Positions 33,326 to 42,052 of a stretch of 64,000 bases of DNA are shown one piece after another (the first letter of the stretch is position 1; the number at the start of each line of letters is the position of its first letter). The position numbers and the translations under genes are program-made. Source of the stretch: UBA1924 sp963976625. Its GTDB lineage: Bacteria; Planctomycetota; Phycisphaerae; Phycisphaerales; UBA1924. The stretch spans positions 11,530-75,529 of the forward strand of contig CAXBLA010000014.1 of assembly GCA_963976625.1 (NCBI GenBank). Direction: 5' to 3'. The notes beneath the pieces were generated by a model, which had not been told where the DNA came from, ran no database searches, and saw nothing but the letters and a program-made list of their open reading frames with translations.

Positions 33326-34447
33326 TTACTTCCGGCGGTTGCGGATTTTTACTTTGCCGGTGCCCTTGGTGATCTTGCCGATGATGTGGGCTTTCTCTCC
33401 GGATTTGGTGAGTCGGCGGACGACGGCGTCGGCGAAGGTCGGGCGGACGATCAGGCAGTAGCCGATGCCCATGTTGAAGACGACGCGCATCTCGGATTCC
33501 TCGATGTCGCCGCGGTCTTGGAGCAGGTCGAAGATCGGGGGGACGGTCCAGGATTTTTCGTTGATGACCGCGTCGACCTGGTTATGGATGGCGCGGTTGA
33601 GGTTGCCTTCCATGCCGCCGCCGGTGATGTGGGCCATGCCCGAGATGATCTTCTTGACCTTGTAGGCACGCAGGAGCTTGACGATCGAGTCGGCGTAGAT
33701 GCGGGTGGGTTCGAGGAGGACTTCACCGAGGGTGCGATCGGTCTCGAGCTCGGGGTAGGCTTTGTTGAGCTTGAGCTTGGCGTGTTTGATGACCTTGCGG
33801 ACGAGGGAGTAGCCGTTGGAGTGCACGCCCGAGCTCTCGAGCCCGATGATGATGTCCCCGGGCTCGACGCGCAATGGGTTGGTGGCTTTCTTGAGTTCGA
33901 CGACCCCGACGCTAAAGCCGGCCAGGTCGTACTCGTTGGGCTTGTAGAGGTCGTTCATCTCGGCGGTCTCGCCGCCGATCAGGGCGCACCCGGCTTGCTT
34001 GCAGCCCTCGCTGATGCCCTTGACGATGTCGAAGAGGACTTCTTGGTTGACCTTGTTGACGGCGATGTAGTCGAGGAAGAGCAGCGGCTCGGCGCCCTGG
34101 ACGATCAGGTCGTTGACATTCATCGCGACGAGGTCGATCCCGACGGTGTCGTGCTTGTTCATCTCGATGGCGAGGTGGACCTTGGTGCCCACGCCGTCGG
34201 CGCAGGCGACGAGGACGGGGTCTTTGTGGTTGTGCTTGAAGAGCTGTTCGTTGTAGTCGAGGCGGAAGAGCCCGGCGAAGCCGCCCGGGTTGTCGATGAC
34301 GCGTTGCCCGTGTGTCCGGCGCAAGAGCGAACCGATCGAGCCGACGAACTTGTCGCCTTCTTCGATGCTCACGCCCGAATCGGCGTAGGTGAGGCGCTGC
34401 TTGTTTGATTTGGTGGAGGTTGAGCGACGAGTGGTTTTGCCAGCCAT
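33326..34447 (-). CDS. purM: Phosphoribosylformylglycinamidine cyclo-ligase
   Basis: 373-residue AIR synthetase, fifth step of purine synthesis, ATP-dependent. Family marks: YADSGVSIEEG, VACADGVGTKVHLA, GIDLVAMNVNDLIVQGAEPL, ALIGGETAEM, SSGVHSNGYSLVRKV and AHITGGGMEGNLNR. A basic extension (KTTRRSTSTKSNKQR) begins the protein. A TATCCT box lies 6 nt before the ATG. No other purine genes are adjacent. Confidence 0.97.
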   Translation of the reverse strand: MAGKTTRRSTSTKSNKQRLTYADSGVSIEEGDKFVGSIGSLLRRTHGQRVIDNPGGFAGLFRLDYNEQLFKHNHKDPVLVACADGVGTKVHLAIEMNKHDTVGIDLVAMNVNDLIVQGAEPLLFLDYIAVNKVNQEVLFDIVKGISEGCKQAGCALIGGETAEMNDLYKPNEYDLAGFSVGVVELKKATNPLRVEPGDIIIGLESSGVHSNGYSLVRKVIKHAKLKLNKAYPELETDRTLGEVLLEPTRIYADSIVKLLRAYKVKKIISGMAHITGGGMEGNLNRAIHNQVDAVINEKSWTVPPIFDLLQDRGDIEESEMRVVFNMGIGYCLIVRPTFADAVVRRLTKSGEKAHIIGKITKGTGKVKIRNRRK

Positions 34448-34453
34448 GGGCAG

Positions 34454-34459
34454 AGGATA
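34454..34459 (-). promoter_or_regulatory. TANNNT -10 box, leaderless purM mRNA
   Basis: On the minus strand TATCCT, then CTGCCC, then the purM ATG. Identical box and spacing to mutS. Confidence 0.55.
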
Positions 34460-34581
34460 GGTCGGGCGTGGGGCGATGGCTCTGCGAGCGAGGTTGAACG
34501 GCGAGAAAGGTCAGTGGGTTTTCACAGGATGGGCGATGGATTTGTTGGGCGGGCGGGGCACAAATCAGTGGGGGCTTTGGC

Positions 34582-34628
34582 TATAATCCGTTTATCCGAA
34601 ACAACGGCTCCGTGCGCGCAGGCGCACG
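34582..34628 (+). promoter_or_regulatory. metK promoter -10 and leader hairpin
   Basis: A consensus TATAAT (34582-34587) is followed by a leader of about 70 nt that contains a 7-bp hairpin CGTGCGC-GCAG-GCGCACG (34611-34628). There is no clear -35. The leader does not match a SAM riboswitch class that I can recognise. Confidence 0.5.
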
Positions 34629-34661
34629 ATTCAATCCATGATGCAATCAAGGACTCACTCC

Positions 34662-35846
34662 ATGAGCGAAACACAGCTATTTACCTCCGAATCGGTTTCT
34701 ATGGGTCACCCCGACAAGGTCTCCGATCAGATCTCTGACGCGATTCTTGATGCGATGCTCGCCAATGACCCGCACTCACGCGTGGCCGTGGAGACCATGG
34801 TGTCCACCGGCATGGCGATGATCGCCGGCGAGGTGACGACCAAGGGCTATGTGGATATCCAGGATATCGTCCGCGGCGTGATCCGCGACATCGGCTACAC
34901 CGATGGCGATATGCGGTTCGATGCCGAGTCGTGCGCTGTGATGGTCGCGATCAACCAGCAGTCCCCGGACATCGCTCAGGGTGTGGATACCGAGGGGGCG
35001 GGCGACCAGGGCATGATGTTCGGGTTCGCGTGTAAGGAAACCGAAGAGCTGATGCCGCTGCCCATCATGCTGAGTCACCAGCTCGTCGCTCAGCAGGCCC
35101 ATGTGCGTCGTAATGAGACCATCGTCGGCTTGCGTCCAGATGCCAAGAGCCAGGTGACCGTCGAGTACGATCATGGCAAGCCTGTGCGTGTCGATACGGT
35201 TGTGCTCTCGACCCAGCACGGTCCTGAATGGAACAGCCGACAGGACGAGCTGACTCGCGAGGTGATCGAGCACATCATCAAGCCTGTGCTCGGCGAGCTC
35301 TGGAACCCTGGGATCAAGCTGCATGTCAACCCGACGGGCCGATTCGAGATCGGCGGCCCGCACGGCGACTGCGGGCTTACTGGGCGCAAGATCATTGTCG
35401 ATACCTACGGCGGTCGTGGTCGTCATGGCGGTGGGGCTTTCAGCGGCAAGGACCCGACGAAGGTCGACCGATCTGCTGCGTACATGGCCCGTTATATCGC
35501 CAAGAATGTCGTCGCGGCTGATCTGGCCGACGAGTGCGAGGTGCAGCTCTCCTACGCCATCGGCGTCGCCGAGCCCACCAGCGTGTACATCGATACCTTC
35601 GGGACCGCCAAGGTCGACGAGGACAAGATCTCGGCGGCGGTCCGCAAGGTCTTCCCGCTGACCCCACGCGGGATCATCGAGACCCTCGAGCTCCGCAAGC
35701 CGATCTACGCCAAGACCGCCCGTCACGGGCACTTCGGACGCAAGGCCGTCGTCAAGAACGGTTTGAGCTTCTTCAACTGGGAGAAGACGGACAAGGCGGA
35801 GGCGCTCAAGGAAGCGTGCAATAGCGCCGCGCCCGCAGGGGCGTAA
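34662..35846 (+). CDS. metK: S-adenosylmethionine synthetase
   Basis: 394-residue enzyme making SAM from methionine and ATP. Motifs: SESVSMGHPDKVSDQISDA, GAGDQGMMFGFA, the P-loop-like segment GAFSGKDPTKVDRSAAY and VQLSYAIGVAEP. The start at 34662 (MSETQLF) has AAGGA 8 nt upstream; an ATG at 34638 would add eight residues. Monocistronic, ended by a terminator. Confidence 0.97.
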   Translation: MSETQLFTSESVSMGHPDKVSDQISDAILDAMLANDPHSRVAVETMVSTGMAMIAGEVTTKGYVDIQDIVRGVIRDIGYTDGDMRFDAESCAVMVAINQQSPDIAQGVDTEGAGDQGMMFGFACKETEELMPLPIMLSHQLVAQQAHVRRNETIVGLRPDAKSQVTVEYDHGKPVRVDTVVLSTQHGPEWNSRQDELTREVIEHIIKPVLGELWNPGIKLHVNPTGRFEIGGPHGDCGLTGRKIIVDTYGGRGRHGGGAFSGKDPTKVDRSAAYMARYIAKNVVAADLADECEVQLSYAIGVAEPTSVYIDTFGTAKVDEDKISAAVRKVFPLTPRGIIETLELRKPIYAKTARHGHFGRKAVVKNGLSFFNWEKTDKAEALKEACNSAAPAGA

Positions 35847-35874
35847 GGCGGGTTGATGGATCAGCAGTTCAAGG

Positions 35875-35902
35875 GCGTAACGCATTGCGGTACGCTTTTT
35901 TT
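35875..35902 (+). terminator. Terminator after metK
   Basis: Stem GCGTA-A-CGC / GCG-G-TACGC (one internal mismatch) followed by seven T residues. Confidence 0.8.
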
Positions 35903-35908
35903 CTGCGC

Positions 35909-36709
35909 TCAGTCCGACGAACGATTTAGATAGAGATTGCGTTTGATGATGGCCTGCTGGACACGGGGATCGAGCCCTTGGATCGGGTGTGGCCGTGTGT
36001 CTGGATTGGATAGGGCGGTACGGATGCTTGTTGAGGAGCAATCGATCATCGGGACCGGGACGATGATCGAACGCCAATGATCGAGCTCGCTGGGGGTCCA
36101 TGCATCGAGCGAACGGAGCTGGTCGATCAGCGTCGCTGGGGATGCGGCGTCATCGCGGAGCATGACGATCGCGTCGCGCCAGAACTCGGTGTATCGGCGC
36201 CAGCGGTGCATCGATCGGGCCTGGTCGGCGCCGATGAGGAAGCGGTTGGTGCCCGGGAGGTTGAGCTTGGCGATGCTGGCCCATGTGTCCGCCCAGTAGC
36301 TCGGTTGGTCGGGGTTGAGGGGGGCGTCGGCGATTTCTTGCGTCCAGATCGATGCGTTGTCCATGCCATCGAGTGCGATCGTGAGTAGCTCGATACGATC
36401 TTGGTCGGGGGCTGGGGCCGCGGCTTTGAATGGCGAGCGGGCCGCGGGGACATAGACAATATGAGCATGGTCGAGGTGCTTTGCGATACGCTGAGGCAGT
36501 GCGACATGCCCCAGGTGCGGGGGGTCGAAGGAGCCGCCGAAGAACAGGCGGGTGGGCGCGGAGCGGGCTGCGGGACTCAGCTCGACGGGGGTGGTCTGGC
36601 GTTCGATGGGTGGGAGAGGTGGCACGCTGTATTGTTGGCATGCGGGGCATCGGAGATGGATCGGCGGGTGGCTGGGTGTTCCGATAAGTGCGGAACATCG
36701 GCTATGCAT
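35909..36709 (-). CDS. nadD: Nicotinate-nucleotide adenylyltransferase
   Basis: NAD biosynthesis enzyme converting nicotinate mononucleotide to deamido-NAD. The nucleotidyltransferase motif FFGGSFDPPHLGHVALPQ and the C-terminal SSTSIRTAL are clear. From ATG 36709 it has 266 residues, with about 50 before the catalytic domain, including a CPACQQ segment; a GTG at 36625 would give a shorter, more usual protein. Neither start has a Shine-Dalgarno sequence, so the N-terminus is uncertain. It converges with metK. Confidence 0.88.
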   Translation of the reverse strand: MHSRCSALIGTPSHPPIHLRCPACQQYSVPPLPPIERQTTPVELSPAARSAPTRLFFGGSFDPPHLGHVALPQRIAKHLDHAHIVYVPAARSPFKAAAPAPDQDRIELLTIALDGMDNASIWTQEIADAPLNPDQPSYWADTWASIAKLNLPGTNRFLIGADQARSMHRWRRYTEFWRDAIVMLRDDAASPATLIDQLRSLDAWTPSELDHWRSIIVPVPMIDCSSTSIRTALSNPDTRPHPIQGLDPRVQQAIIKRNLYLNRSSD

Positions 36710-36841
36710 GCCGGTTGGGCGTGTAAATTGGTCTAGGGGATCGTGGGATCAGTGGTGTTCGAGAAGGATTAAGTCAGAAATTGAGTCTGGGGTGAATTGC
36801 CGGGGCGAGGAGCCCGATGTTTTGAGGTGAGGAGAATTTTG

Positions 36842-37183
36842 ATGTCTGTACCCGATCCCAATACATTCAGTCTCGATATCAACGATCCAGAGGACGCGGA
36901 GCTGATCGAGTACTTCCTGGGCGAGCTGCCCGAGAAGGTCGATTTCATCAATGATGCCGCGGATCGCGTGGATCTTGAGTCGTTGAAAAGGATCGCTCAC
37001 CAGCTCAAGGGGGCCGCGCCGGGGTTTGGTTTCCCATCGATCGGCAGTGCGGCCAAAGAACTCGAAGGCAGCATCCGTCAGCTCGGCGATTCCGGTGAGG
37101 ACATCGCCGGTGTCCGCGCCCAGATCGAGAGTCTCACCTCGTTGTGTCAGTCATATATCTCTACCAATCCATTTAAGAAGTAA
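36842..37183 (+). CDS. HPt (histidine phosphotransfer) domain protein
   Basis: 113-residue stand-alone HPt module. The phosphorylated His is His53 in RIAHQLKGAAPGFGF. Helices before (AELIEYFLGELPEKVDFINDA) and after (IGSAAKELEGSIRQL) make the four-helix bundle. The start at 36842 has GAGGAGA upstream. It precedes a REC-GGDEF gene by 60 nt, so it likely passes phosphate to that protein's receiver domain. The donor hybrid kinase is not in this window. Confidence 0.9.
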   Translation: MSVPDPNTFSLDINDPEDAELIEYFLGELPEKVDFINDAADRVDLESLKRIAHQLKGAAPGFGFPSIGSAAKELEGSIRQLGDSGEDIAGVRAQIESLTSLCQSYISTNPFKK

Positions 37184-37243
37184 AGCATTTCCGCCTACGA
37201 ATCGTCCCGAACTGATCGCCTACCCGCCGAGACTCACTGCCCA

Positions 37244-38203
37244 ATGACCGATGAGCAACTCAGCCAACTCGAATCACCGCCCGCGGTGCTGCTGATCGAC
37301 GACTCGGAGTTCGTCCATCGGATACTCGATTCGCGTCTGCGATCCGAGTCGATCTCGTTGATCGGTGAGTACGACGGCAAGGCGGGCATCGAGCGTGCGA
37401 TCAAGGATCAGCCCGCGTTGATCTTGCTTGATCTTGACATGCCGGTGATGGACGGGTTCGAGGCTCTGCGATTGCTCAAGGACGATCCGGTCACGAGGAA
37501 CATTCCTGTCATTGTGATCTCGGGGCTCAACTCGTCTCAGGATAAAGTCACCGCGTTCGATCTGGGCGCGGTTGATTTCATTACCAAGCCGTTCGAGCTC
37601 ACGGAGCTGCGGGCGCGGGTGCGTTCGTCGCTTAAGATGTCCGCCCTGCTGCGGATGCTCGAGCAGAAGGCCCAGATCGATGGGCTCAGTGGGCTTTATA
37701 ACCGGGCGTATTTCGATGATCGTTTCCAGGAGGAGTACGATCGCTCGATGCGTCACGGGCAGCCGTTCTCAATTGCGCTGATTGATCTCGACGAGTTTAA
37801 GCAGGTCAACGATACTTACGGGCACCCGGCGGGTGATATGGTGATCTCGGGTGTGGCTCGGTTGATCCTCCAGCAGTGCCGAAACATTGACATCGCGTGC
37901 CGATACGGCGGCGAAGAGTTTGTGCTGATCATGCCAGAAACAACCCCGGCCCAGGCGTTCACGCTCTGCGAGCGGATCCGTGCTGGCTGCGAGGCGTTGA
38001 GCTGGGCCCAGCACCCGAGCCGAAAGGTGACGCTTTCGTGCGGCGTGATCGGAGCCGATGACGGCAACTCGATCAACAGCACCCCCCAGGCCCTGTTCGA
38101 GATGGTCGATCGGAATCTGTACCAGGCGAAGCAGAACGGGCGGAACCAGGTCAAGGCGAGCCACTTTGATGGGACGGCGTTGACGATCTCCAAGGCCGGC
38201 TGA
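37244..38203 (+). CDS. Response regulator with GGDEF diguanylate cyclase domain
   Basis: 319-residue PleD/WspR-like signalling enzyme making cyclic-di-GMP. Receiver domain (residues about 14-135): acidic pair in LLIDDSE, phosphoacceptor Asp63 in LLDLDMPVMDG, Lys115 in TKPFE. The GGDEF domain begins at DGLSGLYNRAYFD; the active site is RYGGEEF, and an inhibitory RxxD site (RNID) lies five residues before it, so the product should feed back on the enzyme. It directly follows the HPt gene. There is no Shine-Dalgarno sequence at the ATG. Confidence 0.95.
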   Translation: MTDEQLSQLESPPAVLLIDDSEFVHRILDSRLRSESISLIGEYDGKAGIERAIKDQPALILLDLDMPVMDGFEALRLLKDDPVTRNIPVIVISGLNSSQDKVTAFDLGAVDFITKPFELTELRARVRSSLKMSALLRMLEQKAQIDGLSGLYNRAYFDDRFQEEYDRSMRHGQPFSIALIDLDEFKQVNDTYGHPAGDMVISGVARLILQQCRNIDIACRYGGEEFVLIMPETTPAQAFTLCERIRAGCEALSWAQHPSRKVTLSCGVIGADDGNSINSTPQALFEMVDRNLYQAKQNGRNQVKASHFDGTALTISKAG

Positions 38204-38286
38204 GATTACTTTTAAAACCAAGTGCAGTGTTTCTGTCTCGGGCTCGAAATCGATGGGCTTCGTTTGTGTGCGTTCATTGGCTGGAA

Positions 38287-38292
38287 TAGACT
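38287..38292 (+). promoter_or_regulatory. Promoter with TAGACT -10, leaderless slyX
   Basis: TTGTGT (38264-38269), 17-nt spacer, TAGACT, then 5 nt and the ATG. One of the few leaderless candidates in this window with a plausible -35. Confidence 0.6.
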
Positions 38293-38297
38293 CTGGT

Positions 38298-38564
38298 ATG
38301 AGCGAGTCGCCATCTACATCAAACCAGCCGAATCCAGAAGATCGGATCCTGAAGCTCGAAGAATCTTCGGGGTACACGGATCATCACATCGAGATACTCT
38401 CTGGAGAGATCGCGCAGATCAATAAAGCGATGCTGGGGCTGACCCGGCGGTTCTCGCAGATCGAGGCGCGATTGAGTGAGATCAGCGATCGTGTGGGCGA
38501 GGATGCCCCCAATGTGCCCCCGCCGCACAGTGCTGGGCCGGATATTCCCAAAGACCCGCTCTGA
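38298..38564 (+). CDS. slyX: SlyX family protein
   Basis: 88 residues, coiled coil in the middle (RILKLEESSGYTDHHIEILS followed by GEIAQINKAMLGLTRRFSQI), Pro-rich C-terminus. This matches the SlyX family, small proteins of unknown role. The start at 38298 is fixed by the TAGACT box 5 nt upstream. Confidence 0.8.
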   Translation: MSESPSTSNQPNPEDRILKLEESSGYTDHHIEILSGEIAQINKAMLGLTRRFSQIEARLSEISDRVGEDAPNVPPPHSAGPDIPKDPL

Positions 38565-38629
38565 GTCCTGCCCTGAGATCAGTTCGTACATGCGAGCAGA
38601 TGGGCAAGAACCATGCCCAGAATCCTGCG

Positions 38630-38635
38630 TATACT
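38630..38635 (+). promoter_or_regulatory. TANNNT -10 box, leaderless lipoprotein mRNA
   Basis: TATACT, then CACCC, then the ATG at 38641. Confidence 0.55.
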
Positions 38636-38640
38636 CACCC

Positions 38641-38961
38641 ATGAAGACGAGTAAACGAACAGTGGGGATGCGCGGCGCGTGTCTGATTGGGCTGGGGACA
38701 ACCGGGATGCTTCTGCTGGCTGGCTGTGTGACGGCTCAGGAGATGGGGCAGCTGCAAGAACGGCGCGTCGAGCTTCCTGAGGCTTCGGGGGCGGATGAAT
38801 CGCTCGATCCACGCTTTGGGCTCACTGCGGATGCTCAGGACCCCAGCGAGCGCGACAAGGAGCTGGGCTATGGGCGATGGAAGGCCAAGCCCGAGCCCAC
38901 CGGCACGGCCAAGCCGACCGACCCGAGCCGACGCGGGAGCAGCTGGGGCACCACCCCCTGA
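38641..38961 (+). CDS. Small putative lipoprotein
   Basis: 106 residues: basic N-terminus, hydrophobic stretch GLGTTGMLLLAGC with a good lipobox, then a polar, charged and probably disordered chain ending in a Pro/Lys/Ser-rich tail (KPEPTGTAKPTDPSRRGSS). No family is recognised. The start at 38641 follows a TATACT box by 5 nt; no Shine-Dalgarno sequence. Confidence 0.7.
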   Translation: MKTSKRTVGMRGACLIGLGTTGMLLLAGCVTAQEMGQLQERRVELPEASGADESLDPRFGLTADAQDPSERDKELGYGRWKAKPEPTGTAKPTDPSRRGSSWGTTP

Positions 38962-39110
38962 TTGCGGCTGGCGAATGCTTGACGGCTCGCCAATCCTGAT
39001 GCTGAACACGAGTTCGTGCGGCCCGTGCTGTTTTTTCGGTGGAAATCGGGTATTGTCTGTCTATACGAATGATTCGTGAGCAGATTTATACAGCCTGATA
39101 AGGAACCGAC

Positions 39111-39899
39111 ATGTCCACACTCAAAGAACGGTATCTGGAAGTGAAGCAACGCGTCGCCGATGCGGCGATTCGATCGGGGCGGACCCCCGAATCGGTGTAC
39201 CTCGTGGCGGTGACCAAGTTCGCCGAGCCCGAGGATATCCGTGAGCTCATCGAGTTGGGGCACCGAGATTTCGGGGAGAACAAGGTTCAGCAGCTCGCCC
39301 AGCGGGCCAGCATCATCCAGGAATGGTTCGATCGCATGCGTTTGACGCCGCGGGTCACCAACGAGCACACCAGCTTTGATCCATCGACCCCGGTCCGCTG
39401 GCACATGATCGGTCACCTGCAGCGCAATAAGGTTCGCAAGATCGGGGATCTGGTGCGATTGGTGCACTCGGTCGATAGCCTGCGTCTGGCCGAAGAGATC
39501 CAGCAGATCGCCAACAAGCTCGACCGGACGGTCGATGTGCTGCTGCAGGTCAATGTGTCCAACGAGGACTCCAAGTTTGGCGTCCCGATCGCGGCAGCGG
39601 GCGCGATCGCCGAGCAGATCGACACAATGATCAATGTCCGCGTGCGTGGGCTGATGACCATGGCGCCGCTCACCGAGAACCCGGAAGACTCCCGGGCTCA
39701 CTTTGTGCGCTGCCGCGAGCTCTTTGAGGACCTTGTTCGCGAGGGCGTGGGCGAGGGGCACTTTGATCTGTTGTCGATGGGGATGAGCGGCGACTACGAG
39801 GTCGCGATCGAAGAGGGGGCCAACCTTGTGCGGGTGGGCTCTGCGATCTTTGGCAATGCCCATGAGCAGGAAGAAGTCGCCGAAGCCGAGACGATCTGA
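39111..39899 (+). CDS. yggS: YggS family PLP homeostasis protein
   Basis: 262-residue PLP-binding protein of the YggS/PROSC group, keeping pyridoxal phosphate and amino-acid pools in balance. The PLP Lys is in LVAVTKFAEPEDI; other marks are FGENKVQQL, WHMIGHLQRNK, VNVSNEDSKFG, RGLMTMAP, LSMGMSGDYEVAI and VRVGSAIFG. AAGGAA precedes the ATG. Normally next to proC or division genes; here it stands alone. Confidence 0.95.
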   Translation: MSTLKERYLEVKQRVADAAIRSGRTPESVYLVAVTKFAEPEDIRELIELGHRDFGENKVQQLAQRASIIQEWFDRMRLTPRVTNEHTSFDPSTPVRWHMIGHLQRNKVRKIGDLVRLVHSVDSLRLAEEIQQIANKLDRTVDVLLQVNVSNEDSKFGVPIAAAGAIAEQIDTMINVRVRGLMTMAPLTENPEDSRAHFVRCRELFEDLVREGVGEGHFDLLSMGMSGDYEVAIEEGANLVRVGSAIFGNAHEQEEVAEAETI

Positions 39900-39948
39900 A
39901 CCCTCAATCTGAATACTCGATAAGTTTTTGTAGGGGCCTGTGCTGGGC

Positions 39949-40827
39949 TCAGCTCATGGTCGGGAAGCTTTGCGTCGCGACGGCCAGCGTGCCGCCGCGT
40001 GCGCGGGTGCGGAGCATTTGTGCCTGCAGGTGGCGGCCCGGGCAGGCGGTGGAGCGGAGCTCTTGGTGCGTGTGCACATTGCCCAGCGGCACATGGAATC
40101 GCTCCATGGCGTAGGCGATCATTTTGTTGAGCGATGCGAGGGTCGCGCTCGTTGGCTTGATCTGTTCGTAGTTGCCGAAGACGACGATGCCCAGGTTGCC
40201 CGGGTTGTGGTCTTTGACATGGGCGCCCTGGAGATTGAGCGGGCGGGCCTGCCAGATGCGGCCGCTGGGATCGATGGCGAAGTGGTACCCGATGTCGGCC
40301 CAGCCGTTGTTGAGGTGCCCGCGTCGGATCAGGTTCATGCGGCGGAGCGAGTCTGCGTAGGACCCGGACGGGACGGGCATGATCGCGTCGTGGTGGACGG
40401 TGATGTGGCGGATGTTGGTCATGGGGTCGGCGAGCCATTGCTTGGGGGCGGCCGAGGTCCACTTGGTGCGTGGGATTACAAAGGATGGGATCGCTGTGAG
40501 GGGGAGCGTCGAGGGCTGGGCTTCGATGCTCGGGGTGTGCGGGCGCGGGGTGTAGACGCGGGTTGCGGGTGATGAGGTGTGGGCGATCGGATCGTTGGGG
40601 ATGGGATCGCCGAGCGAGCCGTTGAGCTTTTTGTTGCGCGATTGGGCGGCGCTGGCGCACCCGCCGAGCGATGAGATCGCGCCCAGGGCGATGGCGGCTG
40701 ATCCGGCCTTGGCGGCCAGGCTCATCGCTTTGCGTCGGGACAGCCCAGCGGAGTCGGGTTTGATGACCGAATCTGCACAGTGATCGGGATTGGATTGGGT
40801 GTTGCTCACGGATAATCTTTCGGCCAA
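39949..40827 (-). CDS. N-acetylmuramoyl-L-alanine amidase (Tat-exported)
   Basis: About 292 residues. The N-terminal SRRKAMSLAAKAGSAAIALG with a lipobox-like SLGGC looks like a Tat signal of a lipoprotein. The C-terminal 170 residues are a peptidoglycan-recognition / amidase_2 domain: TVHHDAIMP (zinc His), GWADIGYHFAIDPSGRIWQA, and HTHQELRSTACPGRHL with the second His and Cys ligands. It cleaves peptide stems from glycan, probably in the periplasm. The first codon would be TTG; a GTG at 40809 is a good alternative. Peptidoglycan is present in planctomycetes, so this fits. Confidence 0.85.
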   Translation of the reverse strand: MAERLSVSNTQSNPDHCADSVIKPDSAGLSRRKAMSLAAKAGSAAIALGAISSLGGCASAAQSRNKKLNGSLGDPIPNDPIAHTSSPATRVYTPRPHTPSIEAQPSTLPLTAIPSFVIPRTKWTSAAPKQWLADPMTNIRHITVHHDAIMPVPSGSYADSLRRMNLIRRGHLNNGWADIGYHFAIDPSGRIWQARPLNLQGAHVKDHNPGNLGIVVFGNYEQIKPTSATLASLNKMIAYAMERFHVPLGNVHTHQELRSTACPGRHLQAQMLRTRARGGTLAVATQSFPTMS

Positions 40828-41065
40828 ATTGGATGCCGACCCACAATCCTATTGCCAAGATCGCGCCAAGGCGAGCCGGGAAACCGCCCACAGGCTCTAC
40901 GCAATCGGATCAGGAGGGTTGCACGGGGGGATTGAGCGGGCGTCGGGGGGTGTCTCTTGAAGACAAATCTGCTTGCTGGCGTGCAGAATGGGATGGGCGG
41001 GGGCGATATCATACGGCTCAGGACGATAGAACACGGTTTACTAGTACACGCACAGAGGATTACAC

Positions 41066-42001
41066 ATGTTTCTACAAGATGAAGCCGCGACGGCAATCGA
41101 ACAAGCAGAGGGCGCAGTTGTCGCCGACGGGGGGGCCACGGTCAACAGCGGATTTGGCGAGCTCGTCTCTCGCGTGAGCGAGGGCGACATGAGCGGGGAG
41201 ACCTGGATGCTCGCATGGGAGACGGTCGGGCAGCCGGTCGTGCTCGCGATCGTTCTTATTATCGCGGTGATGATCATCGCGGGTTGGGTGCGCCGGCTGG
41301 CCACCAAGGCCTGCCGGAAGGCGAATGTTGAGGAAACGCTCGCGCGGTTCTTGGGCAACATGCTCCGCTACCTGGTGCTGTTCGCAGGCGGCATCGCGAT
41401 CTTGGGCACGCTCGGGATCGAGACCACCAGCTTCGCGGCTGTGCTCGCGGCGGCGGGCTTCGCGGTCGGCATGGCGATGTCGGGGATGCTCGGTAATGTT
41501 GCTGCGGGCGTGATGCTGCTCTTCTTCCGTCCGTTCAAGGTCAACGATGTGGTCAACGCCGGGGGCACGACGGGCAAGGTCATCGAGATCGGCCTGTTCA
41601 CGACCGTGTTTGATACCCCAGACAACCGTCGCATCATCGTGCCCAACGGCTCGATCTTCGGCGGCACCATCGAGAATATCTCACACCACGATACACGACG
41701 CGTCGCGGTTTCGGTCGGGACTGATTACGGCGCGGATATCGATCAGGCACGCGAGGTCATGCTGGCGGCGGCCAAGGCCTGCGAGGGCGTGCTGCAAGAT
41801 CCGGAACCGGCTGTGGTGCTCACCGGGCTGGGCGGCTCGTCGATCGACTGGAGCGTGCGTGTCTGGGTGAACGCTTCTGACTTCTGGCCCGTCTCCGATC
41901 GGCTCACCCGCGATGTGAAGTACGCGCTTGATAAGGCGGAGATCGGGATCCCGTTCCCGCAGATGGATGTGCACCTCGACGGCAAGGTTGCTCAGTCGTA
42001 A
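41066..42001 (+). CDS. mscS: Small-conductance mechanosensitive channel, MscS family
   Basis: 311 residues. Three membrane helices: VLAIVLIIAVMIIAGWV, LRYLVLFAGGIAILGTLG, and the pore helix AVLAAAGFAVGMAMSGMLGN with the Gly/Ala packing pattern of MscS TM3. Then the beta domain (FFRPFKVNDVV; RRIIVPNGSIFGGTIEN). An acidic stretch of 40 residues precedes TM1. GAGGA precedes the ATG. Ended by a strong terminator. Confidence 0.95.
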   Translation: MFLQDEAATAIEQAEGAVVADGGATVNSGFGELVSRVSEGDMSGETWMLAWETVGQPVVLAIVLIIAVMIIAGWVRRLATKACRKANVEETLARFLGNMLRYLVLFAGGIAILGTLGIETTSFAAVLAAAGFAVGMAMSGMLGNVAAGVMLLFFRPFKVNDVVNAGGTTGKVIEIGLFTTVFDTPDNRRIIVPNGSIFGGTIENISHHDTRRVAVSVGTDYGADIDQAREVMLAAAKACEGVLQDPEPAVVLTGLGGSSIDWSVRVWVNASDFWPVSDRLTRDVKYALDKAEIGIPFPQMDVHLDGKVAQS

Positions 42002-42027
42002 GCGAGCATGAAAACAGTTTACTTTAG

Positions 42028-42052
42028 ACCCACGCTCCGGCGTGGGTTTTTT
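42028..42052 (+). terminator. Terminator after mscS
   Basis: Eight-bp stem ACCCACGC / GCGTGGGT with a 4-nt loop and six T residues. It touches the 3' end of the convergent asnB gene. Confidence 0.85.

Noticed and set aside
34588..34661. SAM riboswitch before metK
   Set aside because: The leader is too short and lacks the conserved cores of classes I know; only a simple hairpin is seen.
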